DNA of 64,000 nucleotides, from contig NZ_BAABHD010000082.1 in assembly GCF_039541915.1 (NCBI RefSeq), positions 124,001 through 188,000 of the forward strand, read 5' to 3'. Made by a program: the position numbers and the translations under genes. Every line of letters begins with the position of its first letter. Position 1 is the first letter of the stretch. Source of the stretch: Nibrella saemangeumensis (GTDB taxonomy: Bacteria; Bacteroidota; Bacteroidia; Cytophagales; Spirosomataceae). The notes under the pieces were generated by a model that saw only the letters and a program-made list of their open reading frames with translations, had not been told where the DNA came from and did no database searches. Of this stretch, positions 25,771-34,574 are shown piece after piece.

Positions 25771-26370
25771 ATGAACAGACGGCTTGATTCGGACGAAGCA
25801 CAGCAACTCTGGCACGAATACCGGGCGGGGGATATGTATGCCCTGGCCAATATCATCCAACGCGCTTACCCGGATCTCTTTCATTGGGGCATGCGTTTGC
25901 ACGCCGACCGCGAGTTTGTCAAAGACTGCATTCAGGAGATGTTTGTCAGCCTTTGGAAGATCCACGATACCATCGGTTCCGTCGAGAATGTACGTTCCTA
26001 CCTGCTCGTGGTGCTTAAAACGCGGATTCTACGGGAATTGTCAAAGAAGTACAACACCCATCAGTCCAGCCTGTCCGACGAATATTCGTTTTCCGTGGAG
26101 TTTGCAGCTGACCTGCGCCTGATTGAGGAGGAACATGAAATCTATCAGGTTCGCAAGATGGAGCAGGTAATCAGGCATCTGCCCGACCGGCAGAAAGAAC
26201 TGATCTACCTTCGGTTTTATCAGGACCTCAGCTACGAGCAGATCGCCGAGGTGATGCAACTGGAGCGCCAGTCAGTTTACAACCTGCTCAATAAATCACT
26301 GAACAGCCTCCGGAAAAACTGGGCCGTCGCCTTCGTGGGGTTCCTGCTCCAGTGGTCGATTTGGGTCTGA
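25771..26370 (+). CDS. ECF-family RNA polymerase sigma factor
   Basis: 199 residues. Sigma region 2 lies at about 25-95 (LFHWGMRLHADREFVKDCIQEMFVSLWK, then VRSYLLVVLKTRILRELSKK). Region 4 lies at about 130-185 (HLPDRQKELIYLRFYQDLSYEQIAEVM, then QSVYNLLNKSLNSLRKN). It belongs to the Bacteroidota group of ECF factors that pair with a FecR anti-sigma protein and an STN-bearing SusC. Those two partners are the next genes (46 bp and 30 bp gaps), so the trio should form a cell-surface signalling path: ligand binding by SusC releases FecR inhibition and the sigma factor transcribes the operon. Confidence 0.94.
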   Translation: MNRRLDSDEAQQLWHEYRAGDMYALANIIQRAYPDLFHWGMRLHADREFVKDCIQEMFVSLWKIHDTIGSVENVRSYLLVVLKTRILRELSKKYNTHQSSLSDEYSFSVEFAADLRLIEEEHEIYQVRKMEQVIRHLPDRQKELIYLRFYQDLSYEQIAEVMQLERQSVYNLLNKSLNSLRKNWAVAFVGFLLQWSIWV

Positions 26371-26416
26371 TAAGGACCTCAGCAGTATCGTTTTATCAAC
26401 AGAAGGCAGCAATGAC

Positions 26417-27529
26417 ATGAAGAATTACCAGCAGTATACGGTCGAGGACTTTATCCGGGACGAGGACTTTCAGCAGTGGGTGCAGGGACGCAGCACTCAG
26501 GAGTCGTTCTGGCTGGCCTTTGTGCAGAACCATCCGGAGAAGCGGGCGATGATCCGGCAGGCCGAGCAGTTTATCCGGGCGGTATCGGTCGCACCCGAGC
26601 GGATCAGCGAAGCCGAAATCCGGCGGGAGGTCGAGCAGTTTATTGAAACGGCCAGCGGCCTCACTACCCGTCGGCCACCCGCGCCGGAAAAGCCTTCCGA
26701 GGAAGCGAACATACCCTTATTTCGCCTGGGCCTGCGGTGGGGGATGGCGGCTGCGGCCTGTCTGTTGGCGGTACTGGCAGTGGGCGGGTATTTCTACACC
26801 GCAACGCCAGCTCAGCCAAAAGCCTCGTTACCCGTTGCCGCAGCCAGCCAGCTGGTAGAAACAATCAACGACACCCGGGATCCCCTGCGTATAGTACTTA
26901 CCGACAGCTCCGAAGTGCTGCTGAGCCCCAGGAGCCGCATCCGGTACCCATCGGTGTTTTCGGAGCAGTCGCGGGTGGTGTACCTGACCGGTGAAGGCGT
27001 GTTTTCGGTGAAGCGCCAGAACCGGCCCTTTATGGTCTACACCGGCGAGATGGTGACCAGGGTATTGGGTACCCGTTTTGTGGTGCGGGCGTTCGACCTT
27101 GATAAAAAAATATCGGTCCAGGTCTTATCCGGTAAAGTATCCGTCTATAAACATAAACCCCAGCAAACCCCCGCCAACAAAGAAGTCAATGGATTGATTC
27201 TGACCGCCAACCAGGCCGCCATCTTCGAGAAGAACGTCGGCCACCTGACCAAGACGCTGGTAGCCAACCCGTCGCTGGTCGAGACAAGCAGCCGGGAGAG
27301 CGACTTTGTGTACGATGAGGTCTCCCTGCCGGCCATTTTACGGGAACTGGAAACCAGTTACCGGATTCCGATTCAGTTCGATGAGCAGAGTTTTGCGGCC
27401 TGCAAAGTCACGGCCGCACTGACGAGTGAGTCCCTGTACGAGAAGCTGGACCTGCTGTGCAAGTCCGTATCCGCCAGTTACGAAATCACCGATGGCCAGA
27501 TTATCATCAGTGGCCGGGGGTGTAAGTAA
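26417..27529 (+). CDS. FecR-family anti-sigma factor
   Basis: 370 residues. A cytoplasmic N-terminal sigma-binding region (about 1-95, with FIRDEDFQQWVQG) is followed by a single membrane helix (about 108-128, WGMAAAACLLAVLAVGGYF), a periplasmic FecR domain (about 145-250; DSSEVLLSPRSRIRYP, YLTGEGVFSVK, VLGTRFVVRAF) and a C-terminal DUF4974 domain (about 295-370; VSLPAILRELETSY). The DUF4974 domain resembles the STN domain it should contact in SusC. The protein transmits the transporter's ligand state to the ECF sigma factor encoded just upstream. Confidence 0.95.
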   Translation: MKNYQQYTVEDFIRDEDFQQWVQGRSTQESFWLAFVQNHPEKRAMIRQAEQFIRAVSVAPERISEAEIRREVEQFIETASGLTTRRPPAPEKPSEEANIPLFRLGLRWGMAAAACLLAVLAVGGYFYTATPAQPKASLPVAAASQLVETINDTRDPLRIVLTDSSEVLLSPRSRIRYPSVFSEQSRVVYLTGEGVFSVKRQNRPFMVYTGEMVTRVLGTRFVVRAFDLDKKISVQVLSGKVSVYKHKPQQTPANKEVNGLILTANQAAIFEKNVGHLTKTLVANPSLVETSSRESDFVYDEVSLPAILRELETSYRIPIQFDEQSFAACKVTAALTSESLYEKLDLLCKSVSASYEITDGQIIISGRGCK

Positions 27530-27558
27530 ACCCTGAACCTTTAACCTTATCATATCTT

Positions 27559-30500
27559 ATGGAAAATCACCTTTACAGGCAACTGTGGCTGACCCTTATG
27601 AAGTTTTCGCTAACCCAAGGATTGGTTATGCTGCTGCTGGTGGGGGTATCGTATGCCCATACCACCAACGCGCAGGAATACCTGAACAAACGCCTGACGT
27701 TACACGCCGACAACCTGGAGATCAAAAAGGTACTGGCGGAGATCGAGAAAGCGACCGAGGTGCAGTTTGTGTACAGCTCGCAGGTCATCGAGTCGCGGCA
27801 GAAGATCAGCATCCACCTCAACAACTCGACGCTGAAAGAGGTCCTGACCAAACTCTTCAAACCCATGAACGTCAGCTATGAGCTGGTAGGCAAGAAAGTC
27901 GTTTTGTCGCCCGGTGCGTCGGCTTCGGTCGAGACCGGGCTTCGGGAGCTTATGGAGAAGGTGGGTGAGTCCGCCCCCAAACGGATTGTGTCGGGTAAAG
28001 TAAGCGACGAAAAAGGGGCCGGCCTGCCGGGCGTTTCCGTCTTGATTAAAGGAACGCAGCGCGGGACCAGCACCAACGCCCAGGGTACGTTTCAACTGGA
28101 GGTGCCGGATGACAACGCCGGGTCGACCGTGCTGGTATTCAGTTTTGTGGGCTTTGCGAGCAAAGAGGTAACCGTGGGCAATCAATCCGTCTTCAATATC
28201 TCATTGGCCCCCGAAAACAAAGCGCTGGAAGAGGTAGTGGTAACCGCCCTGGGTATCAAAAAACAATCGAAAAGCCTGGGCTATGCTACCGCTACGGTGC
28301 CGGCCGAGGAGATGACGGTGAACCGTACCGCCAATTTTATGAACGCCCTCCAGGGCAAAATGGCCGGGGTAAACATTACCTCCCTTGGCTCGGGTCCGGC
28401 CGGTACCAGTAAGATCCGGATTCGCGGGCAGTCGTCGTTCGGCGGCAACAACTCTCCGCTGATTGTGGTCAACGGCGTGCCGATTGATAACACGACTTAC
28501 GGAGCCAGAGGGGATGTGTCGGAGCGGGGCAGCAACCGGACATCGGATGGGGGCGATGGCCTGAGCAGCATCAACCCGGACAACATTGAAACCATGACCG
28601 TGCTGAAAGGGGCGGCCGCTTCGGCGCTGTACGGCTCACGTGCCAAAGACGGCGTGATTATGATCACCACCAAAACCAGAGGTTCGGGTAACGGCATTGG
28701 TCTGGAATTTAATTCCAACTTTACCACCGATACGCCCCTGGATTATACCGATTACCAGTACGAATACGGTCAGGGCGAAAACGGGCAGCGGCCAACGGCC
28801 CCCAACCCTACCTCCGGTCAGTGGAGTTTTGGCGAGAAATTCAAGCCGGGCATGACCCACATCCTGTTCGATGGGGTAGAAGTACCCTATGTGCCACAGC
28901 GGAATCAGATTACGCAGTACTACCGGACGGGGCAGACCTTTACCAACACGCTGACCTTATCATCCGGGGGGGAGTTTGGCGGTTTCAGTCTGTCGGTGTC
29001 CAACCTGGGTAACAAAACCATTCTGCCCGGTTCCGGCTACGACCGGCAAACCATTAACCTGGGCTTTACCCAGACGCTGGCTAAGAAGCTGACCGTATCG
29101 GGAAACGTGAACTACTCCAAAGAATTCCGGAAGAACCCACCCAATATTGCCGAGCAGGATTACAGCCCCGTGGTGCTGTTCAACATGGCCAACTCCATGC
29201 CGCTCGACCTGCTGGAGAAATACGCTACCGACGCCAACGGCAACGAGTATGTATGGTCGCGGTTTACCAACCGGACCAACCCCTATTTTGCCCTGAAGCG
29301 GTTTGATAATATCAATACCGACCGGGTTTTTGGCAACATTACCGCCCGCTACAACTTCACTGACTGGCTGTTTCTGCAAGGCCGGATCGGGCAGGACTAC
29401 TACTCCCGCGAGCAGGACTATAACCTGCCCACGGGTAGCCAGCGCCAGCCTGCTGCTCCGGCTGGTTTCGTGAACGGACAGTATGTGCAGGATGCCCGCA
29501 ACGTGCGGGAACTTAACACAGACTTTCTCTTAGGTGCCAATAAGACCTTTGGCGCGATTGGACTAAACGTGAACCTGGGTGGCAACCAGATGTACAGGAA
29601 GATCAGCCGGCACAACGTATTTGTGCAGGATTTTTACACCCGGGGCCTCTACACCATCAGCAACAGCCGCCAGCGTGACCCAATCTACGAAATCTCCGAG
29701 CGGCAGGTAAACTCCCTGTACGGATCGGCGGAAGTTTCCTATAAAGACTTTGTGTTCGTCAACGGAACCGTTCGCAACGACTGGTTCTCGACCCTCTCAC
29801 CGGCCAACCGTAGCATCCTGTATCCGTCTGTTACCGCCAGTTTCGTGTTTTCGCAGGCCTTTGCCGGCTCGTTGCCAAACTGGCTGACCTTCGGTAAAAT
29901 CCGGGCGGCCTATGCGGAAGTAGGTAGCGATACCGATGTGTCGCCCTACGCTAACAACCTCTTCTACAGCATCAATCCGCAGCAGTTTCCGTCGCCGAGC
30001 GGAGCCGCCCAGCCTCTGGCCAGCATCAGCGGAACCACCGTACCGAACGCCGACCTGCGGCCTATGCGCGTGTCCGAAAAAGAGGTGGGTCTGGAACTGC
30101 GGCTGTTCAACAACCTGCTGGGCCTGGATTTGACGTACTACGACAAGCTGTCGTCTGACCAGATCCTGCGGGCACAGATCTCCAACGGGGGCGGCTACCA
30201 GACGCAGCTGATCAACGTGGGTGAAAGCCAGAACCGGGGTCTGGAGATGCTGGTGACGTTTTCGCCCATCAAAACGTCTGCGCTTACCTGGAACACCATC
30301 TTTAATGCAGCGTATAACAGAACGAAGGTCCTGAACCTGGGTAGCTCCGTCAGCGACAACATGATTACCGTCGGCACCGGCGACTTCACCGGCGAACTCC
30401 GCCAGGTAGTAGGGATGCCAATGGGGCAGTTGTTTGGCTTTGGCTACCTGCGCGACGCCCAGGGGCGGCAGGTATTCGATGCAGGTAACGGACGGCCGCT

Positions 30501-31065
30501 ACGGACCCCGACCCAGATCAATTTTGGCAGCGCCTTACCGATATGGGTAGGAGGGATCACCAACAGCTTCACTTATAAGGGAGTGAACCTGTCGTTCCTG
30601 ATCGACTTTAAGCTGGGCCATAAGATGATTTCCGGTACCAACCACAATGCCTGGCGGCATGGCTTGCATAAGGCGACACTGGTGGGCCGGGAAGAAGGTT
30701 TTGTGATTGGCAACGGGGTGAATCCGAACGGGGAGACTAACCAGACCAAGTCGGGCGTACAGGCGTACTACGAAACGGTACGGTCGCAGAACATTGCCGA
30801 GGAGTTTGTGTACAACGCGGGTCTCTGGCAATTACGGCAGATTACGCTCGGTTACGACTTCACCAAATTGCTGCCGGCTTCGTCCCGCTTCATCAAGGGC
30901 GTGCGGCTCAACGCCGTGGCCAACAACGTGGCGGTCCTGAAAAAATGGGTACCCAACATTCATCCGGAGCAGTTCGGCTTTCCGTCCGACAACCTGATGG
31001 GTCTGGAAGCAACCGGTCTGCCCGTCACCCGCAGCATGGGTTTTAACCTTAATCTTAAGTTTTAA
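27559..31065 (+). CDS. SusC/RagA-family TonB-dependent transducer with STN domain
   Basis: 1168 residues. After a signal peptide (to about residue 37, TTNAQE) comes an STN domain (about 46-118; LTLHADNLEIKKVLAEIE, then LKEVLTKLFKP). A carboxypeptidase-regulatory-like domain (about 142-222; SGKVSDEKGAGLPGVSV), a plug (IRIRGQSSFGG, ALYGSRAKDGVIMI) and a barrel ending GFNLNLKF follow. The STN domain makes it a transducer as well as a transporter and fits the FecR/ECF pair immediately upstream. It is the importer of the sugar-acid island that follows; the natural ligand is probably an oligosaccharide containing uronic or aldaric acid residues, but that is inference from the neighbours. Confidence 0.96.
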   Translation: MENHLYRQLWLTLMKFSLTQGLVMLLLVGVSYAHTTNAQEYLNKRLTLHADNLEIKKVLAEIEKATEVQFVYSSQVIESRQKISIHLNNSTLKEVLTKLFKPMNVSYELVGKKVVLSPGASASVETGLRELMEKVGESAPKRIVSGKVSDEKGAGLPGVSVLIKGTQRGTSTNAQGTFQLEVPDDNAGSTVLVFSFVGFASKEVTVGNQSVFNISLAPENKALEEVVVTALGIKKQSKSLGYATATVPAEEMTVNRTANFMNALQGKMAGVNITSLGSGPAGTSKIRIRGQSSFGGNNSPLIVVNGVPIDNTTYGARGDVSERGSNRTSDGGDGLSSINPDNIETMTVLKGAAASALYGSRAKDGVIMITTKTRGSGNGIGLEFNSNFTTDTPLDYTDYQYEYGQGENGQRPTAPNPTSGQWSFGEKFKPGMTHILFDGVEVPYVPQRNQITQYYRTGQTFTNTLTLSSGGEFGGFSLSVSNLGNKTILPGSGYDRQTINLGFTQTLAKKLTVSGNVNYSKEFRKNPPNIAEQDYSPVVLFNMANSMPLDLLEKYATDANGNEYVWSRFTNRTNPYFALKRFDNINTDRVFGNITARYNFTDWLFLQGRIGQDYYSREQDYNLPTGSQRQPAAPAGFVNGQYVQDARNVRELNTDFLLGANKTFGAIGLNVNLGGNQMYRKISRHNVFVQDFYTRGLYTISNSRQRDPIYEISERQVNSLYGSAEVSYKDFVFVNGTVRNDWFSTLSPANRSILYPSVTASFVFSQAFAGSLPNWLTFGKIRAAYAEVGSDTDVSPYANNLFYSINPQQFPSPSGAAQPLASISGTTVPNADLRPMRVSEKEVGLELRLFNNLLGLDLTYYDKLSSDQILRAQISNGGGYQTQLINVGESQNRGLEMLVTFSPIKTSALTWNTIFNAAYNRTKVLNLGSSVSDNMITVGTGDFTGELRQVVGMPMGQLFGFGYLRDAQGRQVFDAGNGRPLRTPTQINFGSALPIWVGGITNSFTYKGVNLSFLIDFKLGHKMISGTNHNAWRHGLHKATLVGREEGFVIGNGVNPNGETNQTKSGVQAYYETVRSQNIAEEFVYNAGLWQLRQITLGYDFTKLLPASSRFIKGVRLNAVANNVAVLKKWVPNIHPEQFGFPSDNLMGLEATGLPVTRSMGFNLNLKF

Positions 31066-31070
31066 CGAAC

Positions 31071-32600
31071 ATGAAAAAGCCTCACCTATATCTGTCTGCC
31101 TGCCTCTTTGCTGTCTTCGGTCTGGCTTCCTGCGACCGCGGCTTCGACGAAATGAACATCAATCCGGTGGCGCTGACCTCAGTCGACCCGGCATTCCAGT
31201 TAAACACCGCTATTGTGAACAGTGCCCCTGGCTACGGTAATCTAAGCTACGAGACAACCATCGTCAAGCAGATGATTACCCCCTTCAGCGGACAGGGGTC
31301 GGCGGCTAATTTCAACCAGGACAACCGGGGTGTTACGGCCGGTAACTGGAACACGTTCTACGGCAACATCATCCGGGAGTTAACGGATGTTATTGCGAAG
31401 ACAAAAGACAACGCACCGCGCTCTAACCTGTATAATATGGCCCGGATCTGGCGGGCGTATGCCTTCATGCTGATGACGGATACCTACGGCGATGTGCCAT
31501 ACACGCAGGCCGGAAAAAGCTATCTGGAAGGTATCGTGACGCCGGTTTACGATTCGCAGGAGGCCATCTATACCGATATTCTGAAGGAACTGGAGGCCGC
31601 TTCGGCAGCTTTGGATGCCTCCAAAGCCAGAATAACCAGTGATGTGCTATACGATGGCGATGTAGCCAAATGGAAGCGGCTGGGCAATTCGCTGCTGCTG
31701 CGGGCGGGTATGCGGCTCGCCAAAGTGAACCCCACGCTGGCGCAGGCAACGGTCCAGAAAGCAGTAGCGGGTGGCCTGATGCAGTCGAACGACGACAACG
31801 CCATCATCCGCCACAACGCCAGCTTCACCAACCCGGTCGGCTCGCAGTTGAACGGTGGACAATCCGCGTTCTTTTATCTCGACGAAGAGTTTGTTGATTT
31901 TCTGCAGAAAAATAATGACCCCCGGCTGGCGTCTATTGCCGTGCGCTATGTGGGTGCGGCCAGCGGGGCACAGCAGGTTGAGTCGCGGGCCAACCGCAAA
32001 CCGGAGGTGCAGATCGGGGCTCCGCAGGGGTACGACAACACCACCATCAGTAAAGCAGTGGCGGAGAAGAAACTGGCCAGCCTTTGGGATTACAGCCAGC
32101 TCGACCGCACCCGGATGGGCAACCTGACGGCTCCGAGTTTCCTGGTGACCTACGCCCAGACGCAACTGCTGCTCGCCGAAGCGGTAGTCCGTAAATGGGC
32201 AACGGGCGATGCCGCTGCGCTGTACGCAAACGGTATCCGGTCGCACATGCGGCAGTTTGCGCTTTACGGCACCAGCACCGCCATTGCCGATGCCGCCATT
32301 ACGGCGTATGTGCAGGCGAATCCGCTGGAAACCGGCAAAGAACTGGAGCAGATCAACACACAGTACTGGGTAGCTTCGTTCCTGATTGGTCCGGAGGCTT
32401 GGGCTAACTTCCGGCGCAGTGGGTATCCGGTACTGACCGCTAATCCCTATCCGGGTAAAGATCTTAAGACCGAGCCTTTTATACGCAGACTTACCTATAC
32501 CGATGCTGAACTGAACGTGAATAAGAGCAATGTGCAGCAGGCAATCACCCGGCAGGGCCCCGATTTGCTGGATACGCGGGTGTGGTGGGATAAGAAATAG
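31071..32600 (+). CDS. SusD/RagB-family lipoprotein (SusD-like_2 type)
   Basis: 509 residues, starting 5 bp after the SusC stop. It has a lipoprotein signal (FGLASCDRG, lipid Cys21). The sequence FDEMNINPVALTSVDPAFQLNTAIV and the later FLVTYAQTQLLLAEAV, together with WANFRRSGYP near the end, mark it as the shorter SusD-like_2 subgroup (nutrient-binding outer-membrane lipoprotein) rather than the canonical SusD fold. It should act as the lid of the upstream STN-type SusC. The stop is followed by a degenerate 8-bp repeat and then the exported amidohydrolase gene, which is probably in the same operon. Confidence 0.94.
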   Translation: MKKPHLYLSACLFAVFGLASCDRGFDEMNINPVALTSVDPAFQLNTAIVNSAPGYGNLSYETTIVKQMITPFSGQGSAANFNQDNRGVTAGNWNTFYGNIIRELTDVIAKTKDNAPRSNLYNMARIWRAYAFMLMTDTYGDVPYTQAGKSYLEGIVTPVYDSQEAIYTDILKELEAASAALDASKARITSDVLYDGDVAKWKRLGNSLLLRAGMRLAKVNPTLAQATVQKAVAGGLMQSNDDNAIIRHNASFTNPVGSQLNGGQSAFFYLDEEFVDFLQKNNDPRLASIAVRYVGAASGAQQVESRANRKPEVQIGAPQGYDNTTISKAVAEKKLASLWDYSQLDRTRMGNLTAPSFLVTYAQTQLLLAEAVVRKWATGDAAALYANGIRSHMRQFALYGTSTAIADAAITAYVQANPLETGKELEQINTQYWVASFLIGPEAWANFRRSGYPVLTANPYPGKDLKTEPFIRRLTYTDAELNVNKSNVQQAITRQGPDLLDTRVWWDKK

Positions 32601-32631
32601 TTGAATGGTTGAATGGGTGAGTGATTGAATA
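32600..32631 (+). repeat. Degenerate 8-bp tandem repeat
   Basis: Four consecutive octamers, GTTGAATG, GTTGAATG, GGTGAGTG and ATTGAATA, lie in the gap between the SusD gene and the amidohydrolase gene. They are non-coding and could vary in copy number by slippage. Confidence 0.6.
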
Positions 32632-32662
32632 GAAGAATCGGGTTTATAAAGATCAAACGGAG

Positions 32663-33631
32663 ATGAAAAGGGTTCTGGGTGATGCCGGTGATGAAACAGA
32701 AAATCTGCCGACCCGGCGCGACGTGCTGGTTACGTTAACGGGTGTCGGGTTGGCAGGATTGGGTTTTAACCTGGCGAAGGCAGAAGGGCCGTCTGGTACC
32801 GGCTTTGCCCATAAACCGGCTGAACCCGTTATTGAATGGAACGCCCATATCTTCAGCCCTGATCTGCAGCGCTTTCCGTTTCATCCGCAGGCGGTATACA
32901 AACCGGACGTATCCAAACAGCCCGCCGATCCGCTGGCTGCCTACCTGAAACACCTGGATGAGGAGAAGATCGACCGGGCGGTGATTGTGCATCCGGAACC
33001 GTACGGCGACGATCACGCGCTGATCCTCGACTGCCTGAAGCGGGAGCCGAACCGCCTGAGAGGTACAACGCTGTACTACCCGAACGACCCCAACGCTCCG
33101 AAAAAGCTGGCGGCCCTTGTCCGGCAGGAGCCGCGTATCGTCGCCACCCGGTTTCACGCCCATCGGGGGAAGGAATCGTATCTGAATACGTTTGCCGATC
33201 CCGGAGTTCGCGCATTGTGGAAGCAGGCCGTTGATAACGACCTCATTATTGAACTGCACATCGGGCCGAATTACGCCCGGCAGGCTGGTGACGCCATTGC
33301 GGCTTTTCCCGGCTGCAAAGTACTCATCGATCACCTGGCCGAGCCGAATATGGGTACCGGCGTGGAGTTTGCCGATGTGCTTGACCTGGCCCGCTTTCCG
33401 AACGTGTATATGAAGCTTTCCGGCTTAGAGTATTTTGCCACCGATAAACCCTATTTTGAAAGTGCGCTGCCGTTTACGCGCCGGGTCATTCAGGCGTTTG
33501 GCGTGGATCGGATGGTGTGGGGCAGTGGTTCCCCTATTATCGTCGACAAACACATGCCGGGTTACACCGAAGCGGACCGGGCGAAAGTCAAAGGCGGAAA
33601 CCTCCGCAAGTTGTTGAACTGGAACACATGA
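32663..33631 (+). CDS. Exported amidohydrolase-2 family protein with altered metal site
   Basis: 322 residues. The N-terminus has a Tat-like signal (PTRRDVLVTLTGVGLAG, Arg18-Arg19). The body is a TIM-barrel of the PF04909 group, which includes lactonases such as 2-pyrone-4,6-dicarboxylate and fuconolactone hydrolases. Barrel landmarks are VIEWNAHIF at strand 1, VIVHPEPYGDD with His110, IIELHIG with His199 and VLIDHLAEP with His224. Two key positions differ from the usual pattern: the strand-1 HxH is Asn60-Ala-His62, and the strand-8 GSD motif is GSG (residues 287-289). It may be a metal-independent or inactive form. The gene sits between SusD and an aldolase, whose ATG overlaps its stop codon, so translation is coupled and a role in sugar-lactone handling is likely. 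Confidence 0.82.
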   Translation: MKRVLGDAGDETENLPTRRDVLVTLTGVGLAGLGFNLAKAEGPSGTGFAHKPAEPVIEWNAHIFSPDLQRFPFHPQAVYKPDVSKQPADPLAAYLKHLDEEKIDRAVIVHPEPYGDDHALILDCLKREPNRLRGTTLYYPNDPNAPKKLAALVRQEPRIVATRFHAHRGKESYLNTFADPGVRALWKQAVDNDLIIELHIGPNYARQAGDAIAAFPGCKVLIDHLAEPNMGTGVEFADVLDLARFPNVYMKLSGLEYFATDKPYFESALPFTRRVIQAFGVDRMVWGSGSPIIVDKHMPGYTEADRAKVKGGNLRKLLNWNT

Positions 33632-34419
33632 AAAATCTGAAGAAGCGCCTGCAGCAGGGCGAGACATTGCATGGATGCTGGCTGAACCTGGGCAGTTCGC
33701 TCACGGCCGAGATTGTTGGGCTGGCCGGTTTCGACTGGGTACTTATCGACCTGGAACACGGAGCCGGCTCGGAACGGGATGTGCTGTATCAGTTACAGGC
33801 TCTCGAACATACATCTACGGCGGCCATTGTTCGGGTCGAGAGTTCTGAAAGCCAGCGTATTCACCGGGTGCTTGATATGGGCGCAGAAGGCATTATGTGT
33901 CCCAAAGTGACCAATCCGGCCGGAGCCCACAAGGTCGTCAGCGGCCTGCACTATCCCCCGCATGGAAACCGGGGCGTCGCCAAGATGGTGCGCGCTACGG
34001 GCTTTGGACAACATTTTGCCCAGTACTACCAGGAGGCACGGGACAACATCCTGGGTGTGGTGCAGATCGAAACCGTGGAGGTCTTGAACCACCTCGACGA
34101 AGTAGCCGCGCTGGATGGGGTAGATGTACTGTTCATCGGTCCGGCCGACCTGTCGATGGAACTGGGGATTTTCGGGCAGTTCGATCACCCCCGCTTTAAA
34201 GAAGCGCTGCGGGAAACGGTGAATGCAGCCCAAAAGGCGGGCAAAGCCACCGGCATTCTCTTCTTTAACCCGGACGACTACCAAACGTACCACGACCTGG
34301 GCATCCGCCTGATTGCATGCGGAGCCGATGCCACCTTCGTCGCCGACGGTGCCCGTACGCTGGCGAAGCGGCTGGATTCGCTGCGCGCTGTGCCGGCTTC
34401 GGTAAACAATGGACAATGA
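33628..34419 (+). CDS. HpcH/HpaI-family aldolase (GarL-like 2-keto-3-deoxy sugar-acid aldolase)
   Basis: 263 residues; the ATG overlaps the preceding stop as ATGA. All expected class II pyruvate-aldolase residues are present: His44 in LIDLEHG, Arg69 in IVRVES, Glu148 in VQIETVE and Asp174 in IGPADLSMELG (metal ligands Glu and Asp, catalytic His and Arg). The family cleaves 2-keto-3-deoxy acids to pyruvate plus an aldehyde. GarL, a member, splits 5-keto-4-deoxyglucarate to pyruvate and tartronate semialdehyde. With a tartronate-semialdehyde reductase and a glucarate dehydratase in the same island, the GarL reaction is the best prediction, though a rhamnonate-type substrate cannot be excluded. 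Cytoplasmic. Confidence 0.93.
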   Translation: MKNLKKRLQQGETLHGCWLNLGSSLTAEIVGLAGFDWVLIDLEHGAGSERDVLYQLQALEHTSTAAIVRVESSESQRIHRVLDMGAEGIMCPKVTNPAGAHKVVSGLHYPPHGNRGVAKMVRATGFGQHFAQYYQEARDNILGVVQIETVEVLNHLDEVAALDGVDVLFIGPADLSMELGIFGQFDHPRFKEALRETVNAAQKAGKATGILFFNPDDYQTYHDLGIRLIACGADATFVADGARTLAKRLDSLRAVPASVNNGQ

Positions 34420-34426
34420 GTGCCTT

Positions 34427-34541
34427 GTTACCCCAGCCCTAAAGGGGGCCTGCTGGCGCACCAGTGGGCTGACGCCATCGTTAACCCTGAATGGGCGAAG
34501 CTGTCTATGCGCCAGCAGGCTCCCTTTAGGGTTGGGGTAAC
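34427..34541. repeat. Fold-back repeat with 34-bp inverted arms
   Basis: The arms 34427-34460 (starting GTTACCCCAGCCCTAAAG) and 34508-34541 (ending CCCTTTAGGGTTGGGGTAAC) are complementary except at two positions that remain G-T pairs in RNA. The spacer is 47 bp. It fills the gap between the aldolase and permease genes. No coding capacity; it looks like a non-autonomous palindromic element, and in the mRNA it would form a long hairpin. Confidence 0.85.
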
Positions 34542-34574
34542 CTAACTTCAAACCTTAAACTGTAAACCTAAAAA

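Noticed and set aside
33793..34551. 252-codon minus-strand frame over the aldolase gene
   Set aside because: The aldolase has all catalytic residues on the + strand; the opposite frame has no family features and crosses the fold-back repeat.
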